DNA of 64,000 nt from Microvirga sp. BSC39. Its GTDB lineage: Bacteria; Pseudomonadota; Alphaproteobacteria; Rhizobiales; Beijerinckiaceae. The notes under the pieces are model-generated. The model did no database searches. It had not been told where the DNA came from and saw only the letters and a list, made by a program, of their open reading frames with translations. This document shows, in pieces, positions 25,396-34,668 of the stretch; position 1 is the first letter of the stretch, and each line of letters starts with the position of its first letter. Where the stretch lies: the NCBI RefSeq assembly GCF_000739015.1, contig NZ_JPUG01000079.1, forward strand, positions 1 to 64,000, given 5' to 3'. The translations under genes and the position numbers were made by a program.

Positions 25396-26367
25396 ATGCG
25401 TTTTTCCTTCTCCCGCCTCGCGATCGTCTGCCTTGCCGGCGTGGCCCTGTCCGGCTGCGTCGGAGAGGATTCGGCGCTCGTCAGTCCCGCATCCTTCAAG
25501 ATTGGACTGAGCAAGGATCCCAAGCTCCTTGTCGCCACCACGCGGCTCCCGGTGGGCGAACCGCTCAGGAAGCCCTGGTTCAGCAGCGAACGCTCGGCAG
25601 ACATGATCTTCGCGGAGGCGCGCCTGATCCCACCATCGGACTCGCTCCTCAGCAGCGGCAGCTGGAGCATCGCGAAGGTCGATAACGTGGAGCGGAGCAG
25701 CGCCGCGCAGGCCTTCGCGCAGGCCGCCTTCGGCCGCGACCTGCTGCTCTACATCCACGGCTACAAGGAGAGCTTCGAGACGGCCGCGACCTCGACCATC
25801 GACCTGTCGGAGGGCATCAAGTTCGCGGGCGTGACCGGCCTCTTCACCTGGCCGTCCGCCGCCTCGACCTTCAGCTACGTGGCCGACCGCGAGAGCGCCA
25901 TGTGGTCGCGCGACTCGCTGGAGGATCTGCTGGCCGCCATCGCCAAGACCCCGAGCGGCGGGCGCATCCACATCGTGGCGCACAGCATGGGCACGCTGCT
26001 GACCCTTGAGACCCTGCGCATGCTGCGCGCCTCCGGCGGCGAGAGCGCCATGGAGCGCATCGGCGCGGTGGTGCTGGCCGCTCCCGACATCGATATCGAC
26101 CTGTTCGCCCGCGGTCTGGAGCGTCTGGGGCCGGATGCCAAGAAGATCACCGTCATCAGCTCCACCAACGACCGGGCGCTCGCCGTCTCGAGCCGGCTCG
26201 CCGGCGGCATCGTGAGGGCAGGGGCGGCCGACCGCGAGCGGCTGGAAGCCCTGGGCGTGCGCGTCGCCGACGCCTCGGAATTCGGCGGCGGCATCATCAA
26301 CCACGACCTGTTCCTGTCGAACAAGGAAGTGCAGCAGGTGGTGAAGCGGGCAATCGAGCGGTCGTGA
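25396..26367 (+). CDS. Alpha/beta-hydrolase lipoprotein (DUF900 family)
   Basis: A 323-residue serine hydrolase. From ATG 25396 the first 21 residues form a lipoprotein signal ending LSGC, so the mature protein should be lipid-anchored; an ATG at 25360 would lengthen the signal by 12. The hydrolase core begins at DLLLYIHGYKESF (~115-127). The nucleophile elbow is VAHSMGT with the serine near residue 199, and the family-typical VLAAPDIDIDLF follows. A final NHDLF may supply the histidine. Substrate is unknown; DUF900 members are esterase or lipase-like. Confidence 0.88.
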   Translation: MRFSFSRLAIVCLAGVALSGCVGEDSALVSPASFKIGLSKDPKLLVATTRLPVGEPLRKPWFSSERSADMIFAEARLIPPSDSLLSSGSWSIAKVDNVERSSAAQAFAQAAFGRDLLLYIHGYKESFETAATSTIDLSEGIKFAGVTGLFTWPSAASTFSYVADRESAMWSRDSLEDLLAAIAKTPSGGRIHIVAHSMGTLLTLETLRMLRASGGESAMERIGAVVLAAPDIDIDLFARGLERLGPDAKKITVISSTNDRALAVSSRLAGGIVRAGAADRERLEALGVRVADASEFGGGIINHDLFLSNKEVQQVVKRAIERS

Positions 26368-26389
26368 GAGACCGCTCGACAAAGCACTC

Positions 26390-27556
26390 TCACACGATGA
26401 GGAAGTCGTCGTAGGCGAGCTGGGCCTTCCTCACGCCGTCGAAGGTGATCGAGCCGCCGTCGGCGAGCTTGAGAACCGCATCGCCCTCGCCATTGTCCTT
26501 GATCATCCGATACAGGCCCGAGAAGTTCTTCTGGCCTGCAATCGCCTTCGTGATGCGCACGACGTCTCCGCCGAGGGGATCGAAGTCGAGGATCACGTCG
26601 TGCCCGGTTGGGCCGGTGCGGTAGATGAAGGTATCGGCGCCGCTGCCGCCCGCCAGGGTGTCGTTGCCCTTCAGGCCCTCGATCGTATCGTTGCCGCCAT
26701 AGGCGAAGATGATGTCGTTGAGAGCCGTCGCCACCTTGTCGCCGACCAGCGAATTGTTGCTGTCGTTGCCCGAGATCGTCGGCTTGATGCTAGGCGCATA
26801 GGCGCGGATGTAGTCGATCTTGAACTCGGCCGGGAACACGGTCGTGCTGTCCGGCGCACCGGGCCAGTTGCCGCCGACGGCGAGGCCGGCGAGGAGGTAC
26901 ATCGGCTCGTTCATGCCTGCCGGCGTCGCTATGGAAAACACCTGGGTACCGTCGAGATAGTAGGTGATCGTCTCGGCGGTCCACAACGTGCCGTAGCTGT
27001 GGAAGCCGTTCGAGAGATCGATGCCGGTGGAGATCCCCTGCGTCTTGAACGCGTGCTTGCCCGTGGAATCCTTCCAGTGCGAGCCGACGTAATAGGTCGA
27101 CGGGTCGTGGCCGAGCAGTTCCAGCACGTCGATTTCCGGTGGCCAGTTGCCGCTCTGCGGCAAGAGCCAGAAGGCCGGCCACAGGCCCTGGCCCGAAGGC
27201 ACCTGCGCCGAAATTTCGAAATAGCCGTAGGTCTGGGAGAACGTCCCATAGGTGTTGATGAGCCCCGACACATAGGGCAGGCCATCGGTGAGGCTCGTAT
27301 CCGGGGAGGGCTGGGCCGTGATGGTCAGAACGCCGTCGCCGGTTTGATAGGGGTCGCCGGAGATCCGGAACGGATCGAGGCTCGGATATTGCTGAATTAC
27401 CGCGGTGGAGCGGTCGGCGAAGTACTGCATCTCGCCGTTGCTCGCCAGCGTGCGCCCGCCCCACCAGTACTTCGTGCCCCAGACCGAGGTATCGAGGTAA
27501 TTGCCCGTAAATTCGTCGGAAAAGGTCAGCGTGTAATTTTCGAGATTGATGGCCAT
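26390..27556 (-). CDS. Glycoside hydrolase family 16 with RTX calcium-binding repeats (ExsH-like)
   Basis: A 388-residue secreted endo-glycanase. Residues ~1-250 are a GH16 domain with catalytic motif E141-I-D143-V-L-E146. Substrate-cleft aromatics are visible around VPSGQGLWPAFWLLP. Residues ~284-314 contain hemolysin-type repeats (GGNDTIEGLKGNDTLAGGSG). There is no N-terminal signal, and the C-terminus ends in hydrophobic DDFLIV, as expected for type I secretion like rhizobial ExsH/PlyA glycanases that trim exopolysaccharide. No type I secretion genes are in the window. Upstream (27557-27737) there is 180 bp without a gene. Confidence 0.93.
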   Translation of the reverse strand: MAINLENYTLTFSDEFTGNYLDTSVWGTKYWWGGRTLASNGEMQYFADRSTAVIQQYPSLDPFRISGDPYQTGDGVLTITAQPSPDTSLTDGLPYVSGLINTYGTFSQTYGYFEISAQVPSGQGLWPAFWLLPQSGNWPPEIDVLELLGHDPSTYYVGSHWKDSTGKHAFKTQGISTGIDLSNGFHSYGTLWTAETITYYLDGTQVFSIATPAGMNEPMYLLAGLAVGGNWPGAPDSTTVFPAEFKIDYIRAYAPSIKPTISGNDSNNSLVGDKVATALNDIIFAYGGNDTIEGLKGNDTLAGGSGADTFIYRTGPTGHDVILDFDPLGGDVVRITKAIAGQKNFSGLYRMIKDNGEGDAVLKLADGGSITFDGVRKAQLAYDDFLIV

Positions 27557-27737
27557 GGGATCCCCGCAATTGCTTTAAAAAAACTTGCAGGAAGCTTCCC
27601 ATGGGGAATCTTACGGATCAATGAAGCGGGCGATGTAATCCGCCCGGGCTGGTAAGGTCAGATCCTCTATCGGTTCAGAGGGTTATCGGAGGGTTGATAG
27701 GCTCCGGATCCTCACAGGCAGGGAAGGGGAGGCTGCC

Positions 27738-29900
<2,163 letters not shown>

Positions 29901-30022
29901 GGGATGAAGCGGATGCCCTTGCCGGTGGAAACGGATCGAATGAGGTGCATTCTAGGGCATCCGCTGACGGGAGGCTATCGGCGCATGGTCGGAGGCCTCG
30001 ATGACCTCCTCGTCATCCCCGT

Positions 30023-30113
30023 CCCCGGACTTGATCCGGGGATCTGTCCCGGGGATCCACTTTTTTAAGGCGCTGTGGTTCCCAAGACGTGGATGGCCGG
30101 AACAAGTCCGGCC
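30023..30113. repeat. Pair of REP-like palindromes
   Basis: CCCCGGA-CTTGA-TCCGGGG at 30023-30041 and GGCCGGA-ACAAG-TCCGGCC at 30095-30113 are two hairpin elements. Very similar copies occur in the same order at 33296-33314 and 33483-33501. They lie in the 228-base gap between the mutase gene and the secreted-protein genes, which otherwise shows nothing. Confidence 0.75.
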
Positions 30114-30128
30114 ATGACGGTGTGGGTG

Positions 30129-30497
30129 TCACCCCCGCTTCTCGGCATTCCAGTAGCCGGAACAGACCCGCCCGCCCGAGGTGGTCCAGGTGCCGCGGCC
30201 CGTAGCTCCGGACAACCGGCCCGAGACATTGGCCCGGTCCTGCCCACGCGAGATGCTGGCGGACACGGAGCCGTTCGATTGAACCCGGCCGTTGACGTTG
30301 AAGCTCTCAGGGCCGCCGTAACGGGCCTGGCCGTTCTGGACGATCACGGGATAGCGGTAGGCCCTGTCGCAGGCGCCCTGCTCAGTGACGACCTCGACGC
30401 TCCAGTTGCCGTCGAACCGGTTGGCTTGGGCTTGGGCCTGGGGAACCACGACAAGGCCCGCCATGGCGATTCCGCCAAGCCAGGAAAGAACACGCAT
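30129..30497 (-). CDS. Small secreted protein, paralogue A
   Basis: A 122-residue protein starting at ATG 30497 with AGGAG seven bases upstream. A signal peptide (MRVLSWLGGIAMAGLVVVP, cleavage after QAQA) leads to a mature domain of about 100 residues. It contains FDGNWSVEVVTEQGAC, a glycine/serine-rich middle and the ending VCSGYWNAEKR. Two cysteines probably form a disulfide. It is clearly paralogous to the neighbour at 30637-31026. The beta-rich pattern suggests a small periplasmic barrel or sandwich. I do not recognise a named family. Confidence 0.82.
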   Translation of the reverse strand: MRVLSWLGGIAMAGLVVVPQAQAQANRFDGNWSVEVVTEQGACDRAYRYPVIVQNGQARYGGPESFNVNGRVQSNGSVSASISRGQDRANVSGRLSGATGRGTWTTSGGRVCSGYWNAEKRG

Positions 30498-30584
30498 CAA
30501 ACACTCCTGAACACATTGGATCGGATGAACCAACGTGGGTGTTTCGGGCGGGGTTCCTCTTCATGGCAGACGGTCGCAGGCACG

Positions 30585-30617
30585 AAAAAAGCCGCCGCAC
30601 CCGTTGGATGCAGCGGC
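30585..30617 (-). terminator. Rho-independent terminator after secreted paralogue B
   Basis: Read on the minus strand, GCCGCTGCA pairs with TGCGGCGGC (one mismatch) around a 9-base loop and is followed by TTTTTT. It lies 20 bases after the stop of the upstream secreted-protein gene and separates the two paralogues. Confidence 0.8.
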
Positions 30618-30636
30618 TTGAAAGAAGCGGGGCCGG

Positions 30637-31026
30637 TCAGCTCTGCGCGACGCTGGAGCGCTTCTGGGCATTCCAGCGGCCGGAGCAGCCGTAGGAGTCG
30701 ACCTTCCAGACGCCCGAGCCGGACTGGCCCGCCAGGCTGCCCGAGGCCTGGGCCTGGGCGGAACTGCGGCGGATGTCCAGGCTGACGGAACCGTTGGTGG
30801 CGATCTGCCCGCTGATCTGAGCCGGGGTGTCACCGGGATTGCCGTGGTAGCGGACATTCCCCTTCTCGACCGTGATGGCATAGGTGTTGGTGCCGCAGAT
30901 GCCGGAATCCGTCACCATCTGCACCTGCCAGGTGCCATCGTGCTTGTCCTTGGGTGCGGCCAGGGCCGCGCCGGCGCCCATGATGCCGAGAGCGAGGGCT
31001 GCAGCCGTCATCTTCGTGAAAGTCAT
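30637..31026 (-). CDS. Small secreted protein, paralogue B
   Basis: A 129-residue protein with a GGGAGGA ribosome site. A signal peptide is at residues 1-23, with cleavage near ALA. The mature part begins KDKHDGTWQVQMVTDSGIC and ends YGCSGRWNAQKRSS, matching paralogue A at the two cysteines, the Asp-Gly-x-Trp start and the Cys-Ser-Gly-x-Trp-Asn-Ala end. Its own terminator follows, so the paralogues are probably transcribed separately. Function unknown; the pair interrupts the mutase subunit genes. Confidence 0.82.
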   Translation of the reverse strand: MTFTKMTAAALALGIMGAGAALAAPKDKHDGTWQVQMVTDSGICGTNTYAITVEKGNVRYHGNPGDTPAQISGQIATNGSVSLDIRRSSAQAQASGSLAGQSGSGVWKVDSYGCSGRWNAQKRSSVAQS

Positions 31027-31065
31027 AACCGTGATCCTCCCGGTTGTGGGGCCGGGAGGACAATC

Positions 31066-33036
31066 TCAAGGCTCCGCGCAGGCCTTATCGAGGGCCTCGG
31101 CGAGGATCTTGAGGGTATCGCACCCGGTGAAAATAAAGGTTGTTATGCCGGCCCCGGTCAGCTCTTCTTGATCTTCCCCGGGGCGGCCAGCCAGGAAGAT
31201 AAGTTTTGAGCCTGCCCGATGCAAGGTCCTTGCGGTCGCAGGGGCATGAAGCCTGTAAATCTCGTCAGTAGAGCAGATGCAGCTAATCTTGGCTTTACTG
31301 TCGGTGAAAGCTTTTTGCAGGCTATCCTGGTCTGTTAATCCATCGTTCATGATGGCTTCTACACCGCCGGCCTCGAAGAAGTTCTTGGTAAAGGTTGCGC
31401 GGGCGGTGAAATCGGCAATGGAGCCGAGGTTCGCGAGGAACACCTTCGGTCGCTCGCCCGTCCTGGCCCGATACGCGTCGGAGATGTCGCGCAGGCGTTC
31501 GAAAGGCTCGGCGGTGCGAACGGAAGGCAGGGGGGCAATCGCTACGACGTTGGCGCCCGCTGCCGTCATGGCAAGCTGCGGCAGCGTTGCTCCATCGGCA
31601 GCCATCTGCACGAGAGAGGCGAATGAGGTTTCCCCTGAGCGAGCAGCAGCCTGGGGCGCAGGTCCGTCATTCTCTGTCGCGGCCGGTACAGACATCAGAA
31701 CCGTCACGTCCGCTTCGTTGATGTTCGGGAACTCGCTCGTGCCGGTGATCGGCTCCCTGCGGGTGGCCACGGCCTTCTCCCGCTGGGCGCGAACAGTTGC
31801 GATGCGACCCTGGAGCGTTTCGCCCTTCAGGCTTTCCAGAATTCCGCCCTCGCGCTCGATCTCCCGGAACAGGCCCCAGGCCTTTTCGCACAGGGCGTCG
31901 GTGAGCGCCTCGAACCCGCCGGCGCCGGCCGCAGGATCGGCCACGCGGGCGAGGTTGGACTCATCGAGCAGGATCAATTGCGTGTTGCGCGCAACACGGC
32001 GCGCGAAGGCATCGGGCAGGCCGAGGGGGGCTGTGAAGGGCAGCACCGTGATCGCATCCGCTCCGCCGATCCCGGCCGAGAACGCCGCCACCGTGGTGCG
32101 CAGCATGTTCACCCAGGGGTCGCGTCGTGTGGTCATGCGCCAGGCGGTTTCCGCATGCAGTCGGATCGGCCTCGGCTCGATGCCGCAGGCCTGCTCGACG
32201 CGCGCCCACAGGCGGCGCAGGGCCCGGAGCTTTGCGACGGTAAGGAACTCGTCCGCATCGGCCACGAGCAGAAAAGCCAGAGAGCGCCGCGCGGCATCGA
32301 GCGAATGCCCGGCGGCTTCCAGACCGCGCAGATAGCTCAAGCCCGTCGCCAGCACGGCCGCGAGTTCCTGCGCCTCGCTGGCGCCGGCCTCGTGATAGAC
32401 GCGCCCATCGGCCAGGAACGCACGACCGGCAAAGCCCTGGTCCGTCAGGTGGGCCAGCGTATCGCCCATGCGCTGCGCCATGGCCTCCCAGGAGGCCGAC
32501 ATCCGGCCCATGGCCGCCATGGCGCTGAGCGGATCGAGGCCGAGATCGAGGGAGAGATCGGAAAGCTTGTGTCCGCGCCGCTCGGCCAACGCCAGCACCA
32601 GCGCGGCCATCTGGCGGCCATGCCCGCCCGCGTCCATGCGCAGGTGGATGAGGTCGAGCATGACGCCCTTGAGCGTCCGGTCGAGATCATCGACGGAGTT
32701 GATCTGCACCCCGAAACCGCGCGCCGCAGGAGCCTTGCGGGTGACGAGGGTCAGCGCATCGGCGCCGCCTTCGAGGTCGAGGAGAGCAAGCTCGTTTGCC
32801 TTTGCAGGATCGGGATGGTCGGCGCGCTGCGAGACGCGCCAGCGACCAGCCTGCTCGCGTGCCACCGGGGTGGATCCTTCCGCCTTGGGATAAAGCGGCT
32901 GGATGGCAATGCCGTCATGGCTGCGGGAGACGAGCTTCGTCTCGAAGTCGCCACCCTTCAGCACGCCTTCGACCAGCTTGAGCCATTGCTCGCGGGTCGC
33001 TTGCGGAAAGTCGGCGGCGAGAGAGAGATCGTCCAT
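31066..33036 (-). CDS. scpB: Methylmalonyl-CoA mutase, small (beta) subunit
   Basis: A 656-residue non-catalytic partner of the large mutase subunit, starting at ATG 33036 (MDDLSLAADFPQATREQWLK) with GAGG upstream; longer starts give a proline-rich leader unlike the family. It keeps the barrel-like domain (LHAETAWRMTTRRDPWVNML) and a flavodoxin-like C-terminal domain (RPKVFLANLGSIADFTARAT). The C-terminal domain lacks the Asp-x-His-x-x-Gly cobalamin motif, as expected of the MutA-type subunit. It should form a heterodimer with the product of 27738-29900. The gene symbol follows the mutase naming used for two-subunit enzymes; mutA or mcmB are equivalent. Confidence 0.93.
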   Translation of the reverse strand: MDDLSLAADFPQATREQWLKLVEGVLKGGDFETKLVSRSHDGIAIQPLYPKAEGSTPVAREQAGRWRVSQRADHPDPAKANELALLDLEGGADALTLVTRKAPAARGFGVQINSVDDLDRTLKGVMLDLIHLRMDAGGHGRQMAALVLALAERRGHKLSDLSLDLGLDPLSAMAAMGRMSASWEAMAQRMGDTLAHLTDQGFAGRAFLADGRVYHEAGASEAQELAAVLATGLSYLRGLEAAGHSLDAARRSLAFLLVADADEFLTVAKLRALRRLWARVEQACGIEPRPIRLHAETAWRMTTRRDPWVNMLRTTVAAFSAGIGGADAITVLPFTAPLGLPDAFARRVARNTQLILLDESNLARVADPAAGAGGFEALTDALCEKAWGLFREIEREGGILESLKGETLQGRIATVRAQREKAVATRREPITGTSEFPNINEADVTVLMSVPAATENDGPAPQAAARSGETSFASLVQMAADGATLPQLAMTAAGANVVAIAPLPSVRTAEPFERLRDISDAYRARTGERPKVFLANLGSIADFTARATFTKNFFEAGGVEAIMNDGLTDQDSLQKAFTDSKAKISCICSTDEIYRLHAPATARTLHRAGSKLIFLAGRPGEDQEELTGAGITTFIFTGCDTLKILAEALDKACAEP

Positions 33037-33295
33037 GGAGGCCTCGTCCGGAGGAAGGCTGCGCGAATAGGGCGGGACAATACCGGGAGGAGGAGGCGGT
33101 GGGAATGCCCTAAAGGGTGGGGAAGGATCGACCCGATCCCCGCCGCGGTCCAGCCACAACGCGCGGTGTCATCCCCGGCGGCCGTGAGGCCGGGAAGGGG
33201 ATCCATGGCGATGAGGGTGCGGGTGGATTCCCTTCCCCTCCGCTGCGCTCCGGCCGGGAATGACACTGTTCCGGCCCTGCCACCCTGTTCGTCAT

Positions 33296-33314
33296 CCCCG
33301 GACTTGTTCCGGGG
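33296..33314. repeat. REP-like palindrome CCCCGGA/TCCGGGG
   Basis: A 7-bp perfect stem with a CTTGT loop, the same element as at 30023-30041 including its GATCCAC right flank. It lies in the ~1.1 kb gene-poor stretch 33037-34163. Confidence 0.75.
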
Positions 33315-33343
33315 ATCCACGTCTTCGCTGCCCATCTCTCCAG

Positions 33344-33446
33344 CCTCATCCTGAGGAGCAGCCGCGAGGCTGCGTCTCGAAGGATCGTCCCGTGCTCTCT
33401 GGAGGCTCCTTCGAGACGGTCACTGCGTGACCTCCTCAGGATGAGG
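33344..33446. repeat. 103-bp MITE-like inverted-repeat element
   Basis: The ends CCTCATCCTGAGGAG and CTCCTCAGGATGAGG are perfect 15-bp terminal inverted repeats. Inside, CGTCTCGAAGGA is mirrored by TCCTTCGAGACGG, so the whole unit can fold into one long cruciform. No reading frame is credible. This is a typical palindromic intergenic element of Hyphomicrobiales. Confidence 0.75.
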
Positions 33447-33482
33447 GCAGAGGGAGAGACGCAGTGGACCGAAGACGTGGAT

Positions 33483-33501
33483 GGCCGGGACGAGCCCGGC
33501 C
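33483..33501. repeat. REP-like palindrome GGCCGGG/CCCGGCC
   Basis: A 7-bp stem with an ACGAG loop, the second member of the element pair also seen at 30095-30113; the flanks GTGGAT and ATGACGG are shared. Confidence 0.75.
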
Positions 33502-33532
33502 ATGACGGGGAGGCCATGTTCTCACTTTGTTC

Positions 33533-33561
33533 TTGATAATTCGCCTAAGCTAAGCTATATA
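33533..33561 (+). promoter_or_regulatory. Sigma-70 type promoter for a candidate RNA
   Basis: TTGATA at 33533-33538 and TATATA at 33556-33561 are separated by exactly 17 bases. This is unusually close to the consensus for such GC-rich DNA. No coding sequence starts downstream, but strongly structured RNA does. Confidence 0.55.
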
Positions 33562-33568
33562 GTTTCCT

Positions 33569-33790
33569 TAGATCTGTTCCTGAGAGGGGCGCGCTCGCGA
33601 GGCGTCGCAGTGTGGGAGCAGGCACGGTCCTGTGGTGCAGCCTTGCAAGCAGCACCGACAGGAGGCCCAGGCTGTGGGCCGGTGGTCGGAACCGGTCTCA
33701 GGCCCCCGTCGAGCAGACGGACCCCGCCTGAGACGGTCACCGGGCTGGCATCGCCTGTCCGCCTAAAGAAGCCGTGCGCGAAGAGGCATC
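33569..33790 (+). ncRNA. Candidate structured non-coding RNA
   Basis: Downstream of a consensus-like promoter there are nested stems. TCCTGT-GGTGC (33628-33638) pairs with GCACC-ACAGGA (652-663 of the same kb). GGCCCA/TGGGCC occupies 33664-33680. CCGGTG (33679-33684) pairs with CACCGG (33738-33743), enclosing a 9-bp stem GTCTCAGGC (33695-33703) with GCCTGAGAC (33726-33734). Several long stems within about 120 bases exceed what flanking sequence shows. Ends are approximate; GAAGAG/CTCTTC near 33780-33800 may be the 3' hairpin. I cannot match it to 6S, SRP, tmRNA or RNase P RNA by eye. Reading frames here lack coding character. Confidence 0.45.
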
Positions 33791-33960
33791 CCGGCTCTTC
33801 CTTATCACCATCCATCATCGAGCCGGGCTGCCCAACGCGCCACCCTCGATTACTCTTCAGGCTCGCAGCGCCAGCTGCGGGCCCAGAAGTGCTGGCTCTT
33901 TGACAGAGATCATCCCGGACGGCAAAGCCGATCCGGGATCGGGCAAACCAGTCCAGCGCT

Positions 33961-34083
33961 GTCATCCCGGGGCGGCGGAGCCGAGCCCGGAATCCATAAC
34001 CGCTGACGAGGCAGGATGAAGCGTAACGCTGCCCGCCTTTCCTAAAACGTCGTGTTTATGGATCCCCGCCTGCGCGGGGATGA
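33961..34083. repeat. Composite palindromic intergenic element, copy 1
   Basis: The element opens GTCATCCCGGGGCGGC, continues with GGAATCCATAACC, has a central AGCGTAACGCTG, and closes with TTTATGGATCCCCGC and GGGGATGAC, giving imperfect inverted ends. Copy 2 is at 37915-38055. A related single palindrome (CATCCCGGACGGC...GATCCGGGATC) lies just upstream at 33908-33938. Confidence 0.7.
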
Positions 34084-34163
34084 CACCGGGGAGGTTCAGG
34101 GGCTCCATCCTGCCCACGATCCCGCATCGGCTTTAACGGTCCCGGATGGCGAGCTTTGAGTGA

Positions 34164-34544
34164 TCAAACGAACTGCGACAGCCCCGGGATCGAGCCGACG
34201 ATCGGGCCCATCACGTCCTCGCCGGCCTTTTCGCGGCCATAGGTGAAGAGCTCCTTGCCGAGCGGCTGCATCTGGCCCATGGACACGCCGATGCCCATGA
34301 GCTGGCCGCCGAGCGCCATCACGCCGCCGCCCATGGAGCCCATCATGCCCATGAGGCCGCCGCTGGCTCCGGTCTTGCCCTCCTCGATGGCGTCCATCGC
34401 GCCCGGAAGAGCCTCGATCAGCTGGTTGACCTCGCTCGAGGGTCCCTCTTTCTGGAGGTAGCCCAGGATGATGCCGATCGCCTTGCGGGCGGTCGCTGCG
34501 TCGAGACCGGTCTTCTGCGTCACGCGGGCGATAAGCTCTTCCAT
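34164..34544 (-). CDS. Small hydrophobic/glycine-rich protein (DUF2267/DUF2780-like)
   Basis: A 126-residue protein from ATG 34544 with AGGAG seven bases upstream. The N-terminal ~50 residues form a helical domain (MEELIARVTQKTGLDAATAR, KAIGIILGYLQKEGP) resembling DUF2267 or DUF2780. A Gly/Met-rich stretch (GGLMGMMGSMGGGVMALGG) follows, and then a conserved end (PIVGSIPGLSQFV). There is no signal peptide. Related proteins are stress-linked but functionally unassigned. It is divergent from the HerA-like gene. Confidence 0.78.
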   Translation of the reverse strand: MEELIARVTQKTGLDAATARKAIGIILGYLQKEGPSSEVNQLIEALPGAMDAIEEGKTGASGGLMGMMGSMGGGVMALGGQLMGIGVSMGQMQPLGKELFTYGREKAGEDVMGPIVGSIPGLSQFV

Positions 34545-34668
34545 CTGATTCTCCTGAAGCTGGAACGGGGCCGATAGTTCACATCTGAACTGTTTAATCA
34601 AGAATTCCGAGAGTGGAAACTCGCGGCAACGCTTCTAAGATCCATTATAGGGATTTCGGAGGGACGCG

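Noticed and set aside
33555..33965. 136-codon minus-strand frame across the repeat-rich gap
   Set aside because: Low-complexity composition, no ribosome site, and it runs through palindromes and the structured-RNA candidate.
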